A DNA stretch of 64,000 nucleotides, from assembly GCA_947396885.1 (NCBI GenBank), contig OX377204.1:25923706-25987705 (forward strand). The letters are read 5' to 3'. The stretch comes from Heligmosomoides polygyrus polygyrus. Taxonomy: Eukaryota; Nematoda; Chromadorea; Rhabditida; Heligmosomidae. Every line of letters begins with the position of its first letter. The stretch's first letter is position 1. Of this stretch, positions 1 through 37,672 are shown piece after piece. A program made the position numbers and the translations under genes. The notes under the pieces are model-generated. The model saw nothing but the letters and a program-made list of their open reading frames with translations, made no database searches and was not told the origin of the DNA.

Positions 1-27195
<27,195 letters not shown>

Positions 27196-27205
27196 CTGTA
27201 AGAAA
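27196..27205 (-). promoter_or_regulatory. candidate spliced-leader (trans-splice) acceptor of HEATR5
   Basis: On the minus strand a TTTCTTACAG sequence ends 14 bases before the start codon. A 3' splice site this close to the ATG with no recognisable upstream coding exon is the usual picture of SL1 or SL2 trans-splicing in nematodes. An ordinary cis-spliced 5' UTR intron is the alternative. No promoter motif could be identified. Confidence 0.5.
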
Positions 27206-27636
27206 CGGTTAGAACAACAATGAAAACTTTAGCACAATTTCTTGGTAGTCAATCAACGTCGAATTAACGACAGCGCAAAAAGTGACGTGGAGAATAACTG
27301 ACTTTTTTATGATGTTCGTAAACACAACAATAGATCCGTACGAATAAAATCACACCAGTTGTTACAGGCATGACAGTTTAGGGAGATGCTGTTAGAGAAT
27401 AAGAAGTATGCGATGACAACATCTACAGAGCTATCAAAAGCAGTTGTAGTAGAGGAAAATTATGTTACAAACTAATCACACGCAAGCAGCATATCGTTAG
27501 AAACATCGCGAATATACTGGTAAAATATACACACGAAACGATCACAGAAATACGAAGAACCCTTTATGACACCCAGCCTTCAGAACCCATAGGAATAGAG
27601 AGTGCACTTCCGGAGTGACCTCATCAGACAACGTTT

Positions 27637-27969
27637 TTACGGCTCGACGGACGCGAGACGAACAAGGCAGCGCTGCTTAAGTCGTGCCTCGTCCGAGGGG
27701 AATTGGCTTGTTTTGTCGCCTTTATCGTGCTGCCAAACGATAAATCGGCTCCGCGACCAGGACCACAACACAACGACTCCGAGCACACCAACGATCCCGG
27801 CGTTGATAACCAGATAAACAAGAGCCTCCAGGCCGGAAGCAGCCGGGAAACACCAGTCGACGAGCTGAAACTGGACGTATAAGACGGCAGCCAAGAAATG
27901 GGACGAAAACTTGGGAATGAGAAGAACCAGCCCGTTTAAAAGCAATGCATAACTGGACCAATAAACGAC
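27637..27969 (-). CDS. hydrophobic open frame, possible terminal exon of a membrane protein
   Basis: About 110 codons with no ATG at the start, ending in TAA at 27637. GC content and a preference for C/G third positions stand out from the surroundings. Hydrophobic stretches are LLLNGLVLLI, HFLAAVLYVQFQLVDWCF and a long one, ALVYLVINAGIVGVLGVVVL, followed by a basic/polar tail (RSRFIVWQHDKGDKTSQ). That is what a multi-pass membrane protein's last exon would look like. A possible acceptor TTGGTCCAG lies at about 27952-27960. It is on the HEATR5 strand, about 440 bp upstream of its first exon. I do not recognise the family. Confidence 0.35.
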   Translation of the reverse strand, partial: VVYWSSYALLLNGLVLLIPKFSSHFLAAVLYVQFQLVDWCFPAASGLEALVYLVINAGIVGVLGVVVLWSWSRSRFIVWQHDKGDKTSQFPSDEARLKQRCLVRLASVEP

Positions 27970-28064
27970 AAATGTTCAGAATGGGATTCTGCTGTCAGAT
28001 CTTATGCAAGATAAGCGAAAAAGTCTTCTCCAAAACATTGAACAACCCGAAATTCCTTAACACT

Positions 28065-28113
28065 AAAGCAGGAACTAACAAAGCAGGAACAGGAACTAAC
28101 AAAGCAGGAACAC
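28065..28113. repeat. short tandem repeat (AAAGCAGGAACT-type)
   Basis: Three close copies of AAAGCAGGAAC with AGGAACTAAC spacers, directly left of the foldback element at 28.13 kb. Confidence 0.8.
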
Positions 28114-28130
28114 GTCCAAAAACAGCCTAC

Positions 28131-28557
28131 GATTCTCAGCAGCACCTATATGGTCTTGTAGAACATATAACAAGGAGCACAGTGGTGAAGTTCGTTTTTG
28201 CTGTGGGCCACCGGGTGGTCCAAAAATGGCAACAATTGTCGTCTAGTAAGCCCATTTCGACTTGCAGCGGGCTCAACAGAAATGGAGGCCGCGAGTTACT
28301 CGGTGTGCGAAAAAAATTGATCCGCGTTTGGGTCAAAATTGAAAAGCTTACATGAACTCGGTTCCAGGTGAGAGCGCCAAAACGACCAGCACTAGTTGCA
28401 TAGGGGAGGGTATGCATCCCCGAGCTCCCATCCATGAGTTACAAGGCGACAAATTTTTGCCGTTTTGCACCACCCGGTGGCGCACAGGAGAAACGAATTT
28501 CACCCCGTGCTCCTTGTTAGATACTTTACAAGGCCATAAAGGTACTATTCAGAATGA
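28131..28557. mobile_element. foldback element with about 110-bp arms
   Basis: Left arm 28131 to about 28240 and right arm about 28446-28557 are inverted and largely complementary; for example left AACAAGGAGCACAGTGG and ACCGGGTGGTCC against the complement of right TGCTCCTTGTTAG and CACCACCCGGTGGC. The spacer is about 205 bp. No protein is encoded. A relative lies at about 52.25-52.53 kb. Confidence 0.8.
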
Positions 28558-28980
28558 AAGGGAGTATGTTTTCAGAAGTCTCTTACAAGTGTAGGACATG
28601 AAATAAACTTCGCACGTGAGAAATTATTTAATGTGCTTTTAAATAATGCGCCGAAAACAGCTTCATTAGACAAGACCTAAAGCCTTTCCAAGCTCTCTTG
28701 TATTAATTCTAAATGCCGCAGAGTGTTAAAGCAGCTGGAACAGCCGGCTGCCGCGTGCACGCTGAGTCGAAGTTTCCGGTTCATGGACTGGCCAGGCCAA
28801 CAAAACATTCCAGTGGCGCTCGAATTTTTGACTCTCCAATCTAGGATCTATACCATTACAATGAAGGAGGTAAAAGGGCGCTGGCAAGCCATATCAAGTA
28901 AGAATCTCTAATGTTTCATGTATTGCCCGATTAAGCTAAACACAAGAAAGCTTACAGTTTTAGGGTGATAATCTTGAAAG

Positions 28981-29232
28981 ACGCACGTGCAGCGCAGTCG
29001 GAAGAGCAGTCGGCTCTCACGCGTGTCCAAAATCAGTTCAAGATTTGTACTAGATCCAAACCATGCCTTCCATCCCTGCGGGATGGGCGAATTGGTAACA
29101 GACTTGTACGGGAAGGACAAAGCACTTGCTCATGCCAGTCTGGCCACAACAAATCGGTGAAATGCTCATTTTCCCAACACCCTGCGGATGCAGAATGCGA
29201 TCCACGCTCCTCAAAGGGAATCACTAGCGCTG
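28981..29232 (+). mobile_element. tRNA-derived SINE copy
   Basis: Plus-oriented; head ACGTGCAGCGCAGTCGGAAG (A box), a B-box-like CAGTTCAAGATTTG, then CCTTCCATCCCTGCGGGATG and further family body with an AGAATGCGATCC stretch near the 3' end. Moderately diverged. Confidence 0.75.
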
Positions 29233-29544
29233 ACTTGTATCATTTTAGCTCGAAGGAAAGAGCTAGCTATCTGATAACTAAAGCCGATTTCGAGCTCTAC
29301 TCGTCGTGTGAGGCGTTTTTAAGGAGCACAACGAGAAGCTGTAATATCGAATTGAAGGGACACTCCTATCCTGTCACCTTTCTTTCAAACGGCACTAGTC
29401 GCGTACACATGGAAAGGGTAAGGGACGCACTAGACCAATATCACAACCATTCAGAGCACCGACCGTTCAATGGTGATCCTCGCGTGAGCCACACTGAGGA
29501 CCCAGCATAAGCTCTCAAGCAAACGCGTCCTGTAGAACGCACTA

Positions 29545-29692
29545 TCAAGCGATATGGTATATCAAGCGCTATGGTGAGCGATAAGCCGCGTTAAAAGCTC
29601 AGATAACGCGGCTCATCACCGCCGCGTATCGCTTGATAAGCTTACAATTCTCCGTTAAAGTTACGTAAGTCGTTGATGAATCCAGCCCCAGG
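29545..29692. mobile_element. foldback MITE, partly degraded
   Basis: TATCAAGCGCTATGGTGAGC pairs with the complementary text ending CGCTTGATA, and GATAAGCCGCGTTA with AACGCGGCT. The right part (GTTACGTAAGTCG, GATGAATCCAGCCCC) matches the right arm of the palindrome at 30.82-30.99 kb, so they are one family. Confidence 0.68.
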
Positions 29693-30517
29693 TGGACATG
29701 ATTCTGGGAATAATCGTAAAAATTTATGCCAGCCACAAAGTGGTGTGGCTCCTTAAGGCAGAAGAAGGCCAATCTAATAAATCGGTGGTGGGTAACAAAG
29801 TTCGCATCTGCCTATACAATGCCAAACATGTTTATGAGAACTGAGCGACTTAACAAACCGTTCGAACTCGATTTGGGAGCAATTTCTGAAGAAGGAAAAA
29901 TGATTCTTCGGTGACAGTTCATTACGTATGTCAGAAAAAATCGTCGGAAGAAAGCACCGCCTCTGTGAGGGTAGCGTGAAGAGCAACGGTAATTTAAGCA
30001 GCGGGAGAGAAGCGGCTATTTAATAACGCACACGAGGAGGAGGCAACGGAAGCCCAAATGAGATCCCTTTTTTCAAAAATTCAATTATTCACCAGTCCTT
30101 GACATCGCAATGTTCGAAGCCAGTAACGAGTGCAATGGCTTCTATAGCGCAGAAATGCTACGCGCAGTAGATTCGATTACTCGTCGACAGCACTGGAAAC
30201 TAACAGCAGCAATCACGAGATATGCCCAACAACGAGGACAGGCGGCACAACTGCGACAGACGAAGAACATCGCAGCCGGAAACTATGACCGTAAGACAAC
30301 CGGAGTCGTCTTAATGGCAGCGTATAGATAAAAGAGGATACTCCAGGATAACTGGCACTTCTAACCCCACCTTCTTCGAAGGTATACACTACCACAATAA
30401 CTGCTATGTAGAAGAGACAAGTTCCCCGTGGAAAATCAGATCTATACTAGTAGTGTGGGAGGGGTGACACCTGACTTACCGTCATCCTAATGCTACAAGC
30501 TATACTGGAATACGAGA

Positions 30518-30602
30518 CGCAATTTCCTAACCGGGATAGGCAACTCTGCTGGTGTTTGTTTGTTTCGCCTTTCTTGCGGTGCTTACCTCCGACTAGGATA
30601 AA
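30518..30602. repeat. dispersed repeat shared with 58.54-58.61 kb
   Basis: CAATTTCCTAACCGGGA, TGTTTGTTTGTTTCGC, GCGGTGCTTACC and CTCCGACTAGGAT all recur in order at 58538-58607. Identity unknown. Confidence 0.6.
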
Positions 30603-30822
30603 ACTAAAGATCTTGTTTAATGGTGAACGGAAACAAGTTACTCTCCTTTGATGTTAGACCGAACAACTTTGCAAACGAAACCTCTCATAGCCCAACAGCT
30701 TTCCAGGGGCAATGAACCATGACTTCGAAAAAAAAGATCAGAACTTAAAAAATCAGAACTGCCGAAGCCCCGGGCAATTTAAATAAATCCTTGGAAATCA
30801 ACTGTTTTATACTGGAATGACT

Positions 30823-30994
30823 CCTGGGGTCGGATTCATCAAGGACTTACATAACTTTGACAGAGAATTCACAGCGGAAAACTCAGATAACGGGACTTAT
30901 CAAGCGATACGGTGAGCGATAAGCTGCGTTATCTGAGTTTTCCGCTGTGAATTCTCTGATAAAGTTATGTAATCCTTGACGAATCCGACCCCTG
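30823..30994. mobile_element. 172-bp near-perfect palindromic MITE
   Basis: Arms of about 70 bp are complementary almost throughout: GAGAATTCACAGCGGAAAAC TCAGATAACG on the left and CGTTATCTGAGTTTTCCGCT GTGAATTCTC on the right (each shown in two parts). The outer ends are CCTGGGGTCGG and CCGACCCCTGG. The centre is TATCAAGCGATACGGTGAGC. Confidence 0.85.
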
Positions 30995-31332
30995 GTCTCC
31001 TTTAAATATTGCTAAATTTACGGTTGCCTTTAATTCACCAGAAAAGTGAGCAACGGTACAGTAATCACGCATACTATTTTGCCAGCTAATCTTACCTATA
31101 TATCTGACCAATCGTCCGTCTAATGTCACGTGTCCGTCACGGGGAGGGAGGACTGAAGCAAAGAGATGCCCACGACAGTGCGGCGTATGTCAGCCGGGTT
31201 TTATTTCAGTTTAACCATTGGCGATTGCTGGCGAACTAATAACTTAGCGACGGATCACCCAAGTTCACGATATATTCAGCGGGCAGCGCGTCAGAATATG
31301 ATTGGGACCTAGTGCGGAGCGTAGGGATTCAG

Positions 31333-31449
31333 AAGACGTGCCGAACACTTCGGCAACCGTGCATGGTGAGCCGTAGATGTGCTGAACACTTCGGCAACCG
31401 TACATAGCGAGCCGTAGACGTGCCGAACACGTCGGCAACCATGCCTGGG
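31333..31449 (-). repeat. 41-bp satellite, about 3 units, inverted relative to 42.5 kb
   Basis: Units contain GACGTGCCGAACAC and GTCGGCAACC-type words with spacer GTGAGCCGTAGA, the complement of the array at 42.55-42.94 kb. They adjoin two units of the 108-bp satellite in the same relative order as at 42.5 kb. Confidence 0.8.
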
Positions 31450-31489
31450 CATTTAGATGATTATCGCCGGGAGGCGTTCATAGCAAGGT

Positions 31490-31715
31490 AGGCATTCGAT
31501 ATCGATCGATATTTCCGATTTTTGAGTATGGCGTTCAAGCGGCACAAAACTTCAGCCGTGGAGGTAGTCGAGGTCGCTGAACACAAATCTGAAGTCGACC
31601 AGTCGATATCGATCGATATTATCGATTTTTTGGGGATGTCGTTCAAGCGGCACGAAACTTCAGCGCTGAGGGCAATCGAGATCGCTAAACACGAATCTGG
31701 AGTGTGTTTTTGAGG
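31490..31715 (-). repeat. 108-bp satellite, two units, inverted relative to 40.6 kb
   Basis: Two units each carry CGATATCGATCGATAT followed by GCGGCACAAAACTTCAGCC or GCGGCACGAAACTTCAGC, and AGTCGACCAGTCG. This is the complement of the 40.6-kb array, diverged from it and from each other. The outer end (complement ATACCTCAAAAACACACT) matches the left edge of the 40.6-kb array. Confidence 0.82.
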
Positions 31716-33433
31716 TATCGGCCACCATCAATGGATATTGATCAAATTATACATGGATGTCGTTCTTTTTTTCTACTTCTTTCTAACTTGCCGCAATCGA
31801 CGCAGTTAAGGTGTTCTTCCTACAGAAACCATGACATAGGTTGCAGCTAAAATTGACGATGAGTAGTTATTGCTACGACGAAGCCGTTGAGAAGCCGCCA
31901 GTGCGGCCGACAGGTCGCTCTGACGGCTGTACTCTATATTGTAAGACCAGGTCTTTATCGCAATGAAATGAAAGTCCAAAAGTTGGGAAAGGAAGATGGT
32001 CGAAGCGTTCTGTTCTCAGAATGCTGAACAATTGGTCTATAGAAGAAATAAGTTGTACGATTTAATTTAACAGAATAAGATATTGGCTAAAAAATAAGCC
32101 ATTTACTTTTAAGATTCGTCCTAATAGTCTTCTCGTCGACTAAATGCGCTACTCGTTTTAGAACATAAGTTCTTTCTTTGACAGAATTTAATGTCAGCTT
32201 AATATGTGTTACTCTTCTTTACTCTTCATAGCCATGGGAGCAGCATAGTACAAAAGTTCGATCAAAGCAAGCAGTTGAACCAATTTTTTATTTTCTTTTT
32301 AACCAACCCATACTCTCCATTTATTCTAATCCAAAGGCTCCTTCATTCTTTCAATAAACTAGAGAATAAGAACGTTGCCATCAGAACAACCGTGCTTAGT
32401 TCATACGCAACAGAGCTAACAGGTTTGCGTTCTGTATTGGTGAACTGACATCAGAATTATCTCGGAACTAGTGAAAAGCCAACCCGCATTTTAATCACAA
32501 ACCAGGTGAAGTTTCAAGGGAAGGTGAGCGAAGACGCCATGAAGACAGCGACGCTCGAAGGACGCACAGTTATGGCACAATATTGAAAGAAAAAGTCAAC
32601 AATGACGCAGCTCGACGCCCATGACGAAGTGCAATGTCGGATGGATGCCGATTTTATGTGTGAGAAACTTTCTGCAGAGGTCTCAGAAATAGCTTTTTTG
32701 GTAACTGACTTGTTTAACAGAAAGAAGGATATATCCTCATCGGAGAGGGCACAGCGTGTTTTGTCCTACCATTGTTTACCTAGAATTTCCTCGAGGGCTC
32801 CATCTGCTGCGTCATGTTAAGAGGGCGCTCGGATACGTTTAGCGGAGGTGGCGATGGGGCACGGCTTTCTAAATCTAATGCAGACATAAAAAGGTCCATT
32901 TTTTCGTCAATTTTTTTGCCGACAATCCTCCAATGAAACATGCTTTCCATGAACAACTAACAGGTCCAGGCCCTCCTACAGGCAAGCCCGAAAAAGAAGA
33001 CCGTACGGCCTACACCAAAAGGTCAGAATTACGATAACAATACTCTTTTTGAAATTAAACCTGAGGGCCTAAACGTTCCCTAGACTACTGATCTATCACC
33101 CTACGACTCTCCCTGGTTGTCCTCTTTTCCAGTGTCTCCATCAAAATGAAAATCGAGATTAAAGACAACTTCAAAGAAGGCGCAATGAGCGTCGTGCCAG
33201 AAGAACTTTTGATTGATGTCAAGATCGCCTGCCGAGATAACCGAATCACGCATTTAATGTGATACTCCTGGGAGGTTAAGAAAATCTGTCACTTATACCC
33301 TGTATGCACGGGAAATTCCACAGCGTTCCCCATTTCGTAACCGAATGCCCTTTCGCGGGCGCTCGCGTTGATGAATAACGCAATTATCTAAGCGTTTTTC
33401 TAACGCCTCTCCATCACCATATATTCGCCCTCC
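31716..33433. other. 1.7 kb without a recognised feature
   Basis: AT-rich; short frames only. Ends at the target duplication of the RTE fragment. Confidence 0.5.
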
Positions 33434-33445
33434 TGAAGTATAGAC

Positions 33446-33665
33446 ATTCCGCGGGATGTCAAAAGAACACCAGGACGTCCACCAACGCGTTGGTCGGACT
33501 TCTTCGTGAAAGCCCTGAACGACCGATATGACGCTCTTCGTGTCCCTCGAGCGAGGAGGATCCATTGGACCACTCTGGCACGCGACAGGGACGAACGGAG
33601 ACGCTGCTGGCGCCCGCTCGAGCAAGTCGATGATCAACGGGACGACAGGTGATACAGGTGACAGG
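33446..33665 (+). mobile_element. 5'-truncated RTE retrotransposon insertion
   Basis: 220 bp comprising the last about 65 codons of the RTE protein ([40 protein letters not shown]) and a gatacaggt-type tail. It is flanked by a perfect 12-bp duplication TGAAGTATAGAC (33434-33445 and 33666-33677). Nearly identical in sequence to the 3' end of the copy at 4.8-5.2 kb. Confidence 0.9.
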
Positions 33666-33896
33666 TGAAGTATAGACTTATATGCACTTTCCGTCTCCAA
33701 ATGGAATCGGGGTAGCTCGTGACCATTCACGTAACAGTTCCAAAGCAAAGCTGTCACGACGACGTCTACCCCATTCTGTTGGACAACAGAGCGCGATCAA
33801 GTACGAACGAGACGATAAACCTTACTGTCTAAGGTCGGCAGCAGAGTCTTGCGGGCGCCGCGGACCCCCCATGACAACGGCGGGTGGTGCGACGCC

Positions 33897-33938
33897 GCGA
33901 GGGTTACTGCACGCAATACTGCGTGCAGTAATCCTCGC
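33897..33938. repeat. strong 42-nt hairpin
   Basis: GCGAGG, one mismatch, TTACTGCACGCA, loop ATAC, then TGCGTGCAGTAA, one mismatch, CCTCGC: 18 paired bases around a 4-base loop. A second inverted pair, AACGCCTTTT/AAAAGGCG, follows at about 33968-33992. Confidence 0.85.
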
Positions 33939-34587
33939 AGTTGCGACCTTTGAGAATGTAGTAAGCAAAACGCCTTTTATTTTGTGAAAAGGCGCTTTCT
34001 AAGCCAAGTTAGGAGTTCTTCAATGTAAGCCCCAAAATCTATTTAACAGAACACTTCCTTTAACTCAATAGGTTTTGTACCATCTTGCGCTTGGTACAGA
34101 ACTGTTGAGTTTCACTTTCTTCGTTCTACCTCCACTAAAAGTTCCTCGGTCGACAAGCAGCTCGAAGATAGTGTGGTAGCCCTTGTGACAGCATTCCCTC
34201 GGATGCCTTGTTGAGTCTGTGAGGTCTGTCCGATGCAGCTATAGCTCAATACTAAAAAGAACGGGCTGCTTTGTTGTTGCATTTCTGAGTAAGGGTTTTC
34301 CCTAAACCTCACACGATCAACTTGTGACTGTAAGGCTACGAAGATTTTCAGGGCAGTAAAGGTTACCTAATGTCGTGTGCTAAGGTTTTTGCGTTACGTT
34401 TTCGGTGCAGGATTCCAAACGCCTCCATTTTTTGACACTAAAGGTGCTTATATTGTTGGTTGTCAAGCTCTTTTGTGGACAGAAATTATGCACCAACCAT
34501 TATATTCCTAGCATGTAGATTCGTCTTTAAAAAATGTTTTCAAATAGATGAACCGTAACGGACACCCATCTATCGCCCTCCGGCAGG

Positions 34588-34751
34588 TCTCACCCGCAGC
34601 TCCTGGCGCTGCGGGTGAGAGCCGCCGTGAACTGCGGCAACCCTCGAAGACATTTGCGTGCGGCGGCTCCGCGACAACTCGTCCGCGCAGCGGCTTCCAC
34701 CATAGTGGCAGCGTGGGTCCCACCACGGCGGGAGCGATATGACGAGTTGTC
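34588..34751. repeat. GC-rich palindromic island
   Basis: A 12-bp hairpin (TCTCACCCGCAG/CTGCGGGTGAGA, 34588-34620) is followed by a larger inverted pair GACAACTCGTC (34673-34683) and GACGAGTTGTC (34741-34751). GC content is far above the surrounding DNA. Confidence 0.75.
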
Positions 34752-35017
34752 GGGGTGCTGCCGCGAGACTCTGTAGAGGCCCTAACGAAAGAAAATCGAG
34801 AGGAGGTTCTCGGACTAAAGCAGGAAGCGATAGAGGTCTACAGTGATGAGTTTCTTTTTGGCACGCGTCACTGCATCTACTTCCGTATGATATCTGCCGA
34901 CACCTTGATTTCAAATTGTACCTTAAGGCATCACGGAACTAGCACATGAAAAGGTCGGCGCGCGGGTTATTTTATTCGGAATAAAGGAAAAAGATTGGGG
35001 TTAGCCAACATCACCGT

Positions 35018-35190
35018 GGGATGCACCACGCATTCTACTCCTAAGGAAGTATCCTGTACACTGTTTGAATGCGTATTGGACCCATACAGCGTCCTACGAC
35101 AGCAAGCTGGTGGCGAAATGAGCGCTTTGTCCTTCCCACAGAAGACTAGTAGACGCTCATCGGCCGGGTGGGATGGATTGTTTGATTAGC
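35018..35190 (-). mobile_element. tRNA-derived SINE fragment (body and 3' part)
   Basis: Plus-strand text GGGATGCACCACGCATTCTA, TTTGAATGCGTATTGGACC and GAAATGAGCGCTTTGTCC matches the family body in minus orientation. The tRNA-like head is missing. Confidence 0.65.
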
Positions 35191-35426
35191 TAAGGTGCTA
35201 TCCGAAGTAACAACTGCTGATGCGACACTATACAAAACCTATTCTCTATTATATCAGCTGCTTTCCTTAACACTGATTTCAACCAGGACATAGGACGAGG
35301 TGGGGAGGACGGAACATTCATAGCATTCTGTATACACACCGATTGCTCTTCTACATGGCATGGAAAAGGCACGTTGAATGCGGACATGGTCCACACCTAG
35401 AACGGTTTCTGGAATCCAGACTTATA

Positions 35427-35715
35427 AAGCATAATAGGATAAAGGACGGCGTTATTCAATCCTCTTTGGGATGCGCCACGCATTCTACTTCTCTGAGATG
35501 CGGAAGCAATTCGAATGCGTATTTGACCATTCAACGAATTGCGGTGGCCAGCCGATGAAGAAGTCAGCGCTTTATCCTTCTGATGAGTCTGACACCAATT
35601 CACCAACTCGGAGGGTTGGAGGGCTTGGTTGGCCTGGGCTGGAAATTCGAACCAAGAACCTGGTATCGGGTGCACGCGACAGCCGACACCTCTTCCGACT
35701 GCGCTGCGCATGCCC
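35427..35715 (-). mobile_element. tRNA-derived SINE copy, full length
   Basis: 289 bp, flanked by a perfect 13-bp duplication ATCCAGACTTATA (35414-35426 and 35716-35728). The head on the minus strand has A box GCAGCGCAGTCGG and B box GGTTCGAATTTCC, about 50 bp apart. The tail at the left shows aggataaagg. One of the best reference copies in the window. Confidence 0.9.
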
Positions 35716-36479
35716 ATCCAGACTTATATAAATTGAAATGCCCTCTCCATATAAGCTCGGAACCACTTCGAATGATCTGCCAAGGGAGTGGGGTTTTAGC
35801 GCCCTGGTTCCTCTTTCCATAAATCTTGACATGCCGTTATTCAGCTAGCGTGTATTCTCGCTAAACGGTTGACCAATGTTAATGGCGTTATTTCGACCGA
35901 TATTCACGCAAACTTGCCTTGCTCAGAACCTGTAAGAGCAGAAAACGTTTGAAAATCATCACTCGCCGAACAACATTCGTCCCACACCACGTTTTTCTGA
36001 AGCAGAGGAGCGGTCATAATAGAAGTTGCACAGGGCAAGGCTCCAGGACACGCTCCAACGTGGGCATAGTAGCATCATGCGGCAGCGCGCGCGAACCATA
36101 AGAGGAAAACCCCCTGGTCTGGGGCTTGCTCATCGACGCGTGCGACGATGAACGCGGCAGAGACGCGACGTTCCATTGAACCGATGTCTGCCCACTCCTA
36201 TAGATCAGACCAAAGTGATTCGAACCTTTCCAGCTGCAGGAATGGCAATTTGCCCAACAAAGGTATTCTGTAGGATGAAGTGGTGCTTGGGCGAGCAGCA
36301 TTGTGAATTCTTCCGACTTTTCCAGGCCCCGAACAAAGCAAAGCCGCTGAAACGTCTTTCAGAATAAAGCCGCGGACAATCTTGCTCAACAGCTTCGGAA
36401 AAACGCCATTGGACCTTACTGCTCGACCACATTCGCAACAAACATCTATCGATATTGAGAAAAGGTTAGGTTTGCAATG

Positions 36480-36825
36480 GGAAAACGTTTTACGTTCTAC
36501 AACTGTCATCAGATGACTGCTCCCCGAAAATACACCAGAGAAGAACAAAGAAAAGAACTTGTCAGGCTTCAATGGCGGATTGAAGCGAAGATAACTTTAC
36601 TAAAGGAAATATTGACAGCCGTGCAAATGAGAATTTTTCTGTCACTTCTGGAATTATCGCGAAGGCTGTCCACGTGTCAAAATCCGCTGTTGATCGCTTC
36701 TTTTTTAACGAGATGCAGCACGTGACAAATGCACACTGCTCAAAACAAAGGGAACCACTGCCCGAAGTAGGCACGCCGCTGTTCTTTCCTGAATATCCAT
36801 CGAACCTGAGGAGCATACAAAACGC
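36480..36825 (+). pseudogene. possible transposase-like fragment (weak)
   Basis: One frame reads MTAPRKYTREEQRKELVRLQ, which has the look of a transposase amino-terminal helix region, and a shifted frame reads IIAKAVHVSKSAVDRFFF, helix-turn-helix-like. No catalytic part is visible. Not assigned to a family. Confidence 0.2.
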
Positions 36826-36838
36826 CGACGATTATATA

Positions 36839-37126
36839 AAGGATAAAGGACGGCGTTACTCAATCCCTTCTGGGATGCGCCAGCGCATTCTACTCGCATT
36901 CTGATGTCGTGGAGGCGACATGAATGCGTATTTGGCCATACAATGACTTGCGGTGGCCAGCCGATGAACAAGTCAGCGCTTTATCCTTCACAGACGAGTC
37001 TGGGACCAATGCACCGACCCCGGAGAGATGGAAGGCTTGGTTGGCCTGGGCGGGAAATCTGAACCAGGAACCTGGTATCGGGTGCAGGCGACAGTCGGCG
37101 CCTCCTCCAGCTGCGCCACACGCGCC
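36839..37126 (-). mobile_element. tRNA-derived SINE copy, full length
   Basis: 288 bp, flanked by CGACGATTATATA (36826-36838) and CGACGATTACATA (37127-37139), 13 bp with one difference. The body is very close to the copies at 8.24 and 35.43 kb, which suggests recent activity. Confidence 0.9.
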
Positions 37127-37173
37127 CGACGATTACATATCATGTCGAAAATGCTAATGCAGCAGGTTATACA

Positions 37174-37672
37174 GGGTGTCTCAAAAAATGTATACACTGT
37201 TTGAAAGGTGATAACTTTGCTCACAGTAAAGGTACTTAAGAAGTTAAGGACCCATATGCAAGCTAAAGAAAATGGAAAATTTCTGACATATGAGCGGTAT
37301 GCGCAATGCACTCGTCTGAAATTTTGCGTTTCACCCGATTGATTGTGTTTCGCTTGAATACTTGCTATAATTTCTCCACAAAGTGGCTGTATCGATTGAT
37401 CTGTGCTTCTTTTAAGGCTTAAAACTTACCACGTGCTCTCATACGAGCCTCAGACATCTTCAAAAGCTTCATCAGCAGCAATGTTAGAACCTCTGAAATA
37501 GGATGCCCTGCATTTTTCGCAAGCCGTAGTGTGTTTTTAAGTTTTGAACCTTAGAAAAGCATAAATCAATCGATACGACCATCTTTCGAAGAAATTATAA
37601 CAAGTATTCGAGCGAAGCACAATCAATCGAGTGGAAAATGCACAGTTTCAGATGAGTGCATGACGCAACCCG
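37174..37672. mobile_element. foldback element, copy of the 48.7-kb family, truncated
   Basis: Begins CAGGGTGTCTCAAAAAATG, then TGTATACACTGTTTGAAAGG and TTGTGTTTCGCTTGAATACT. An inverted second arm (TTATAACAAGTATTCGAGCG, CAATCAATCGAGTG) occupies about 37540-37672 but lacks the outer end. Confidence 0.75.

Noticed and set aside
33966..33995. Polyadenylation or terminator signal near the AACGCCTTTT inverted pair
   Set aside because: No gene ends nearby on either strand.
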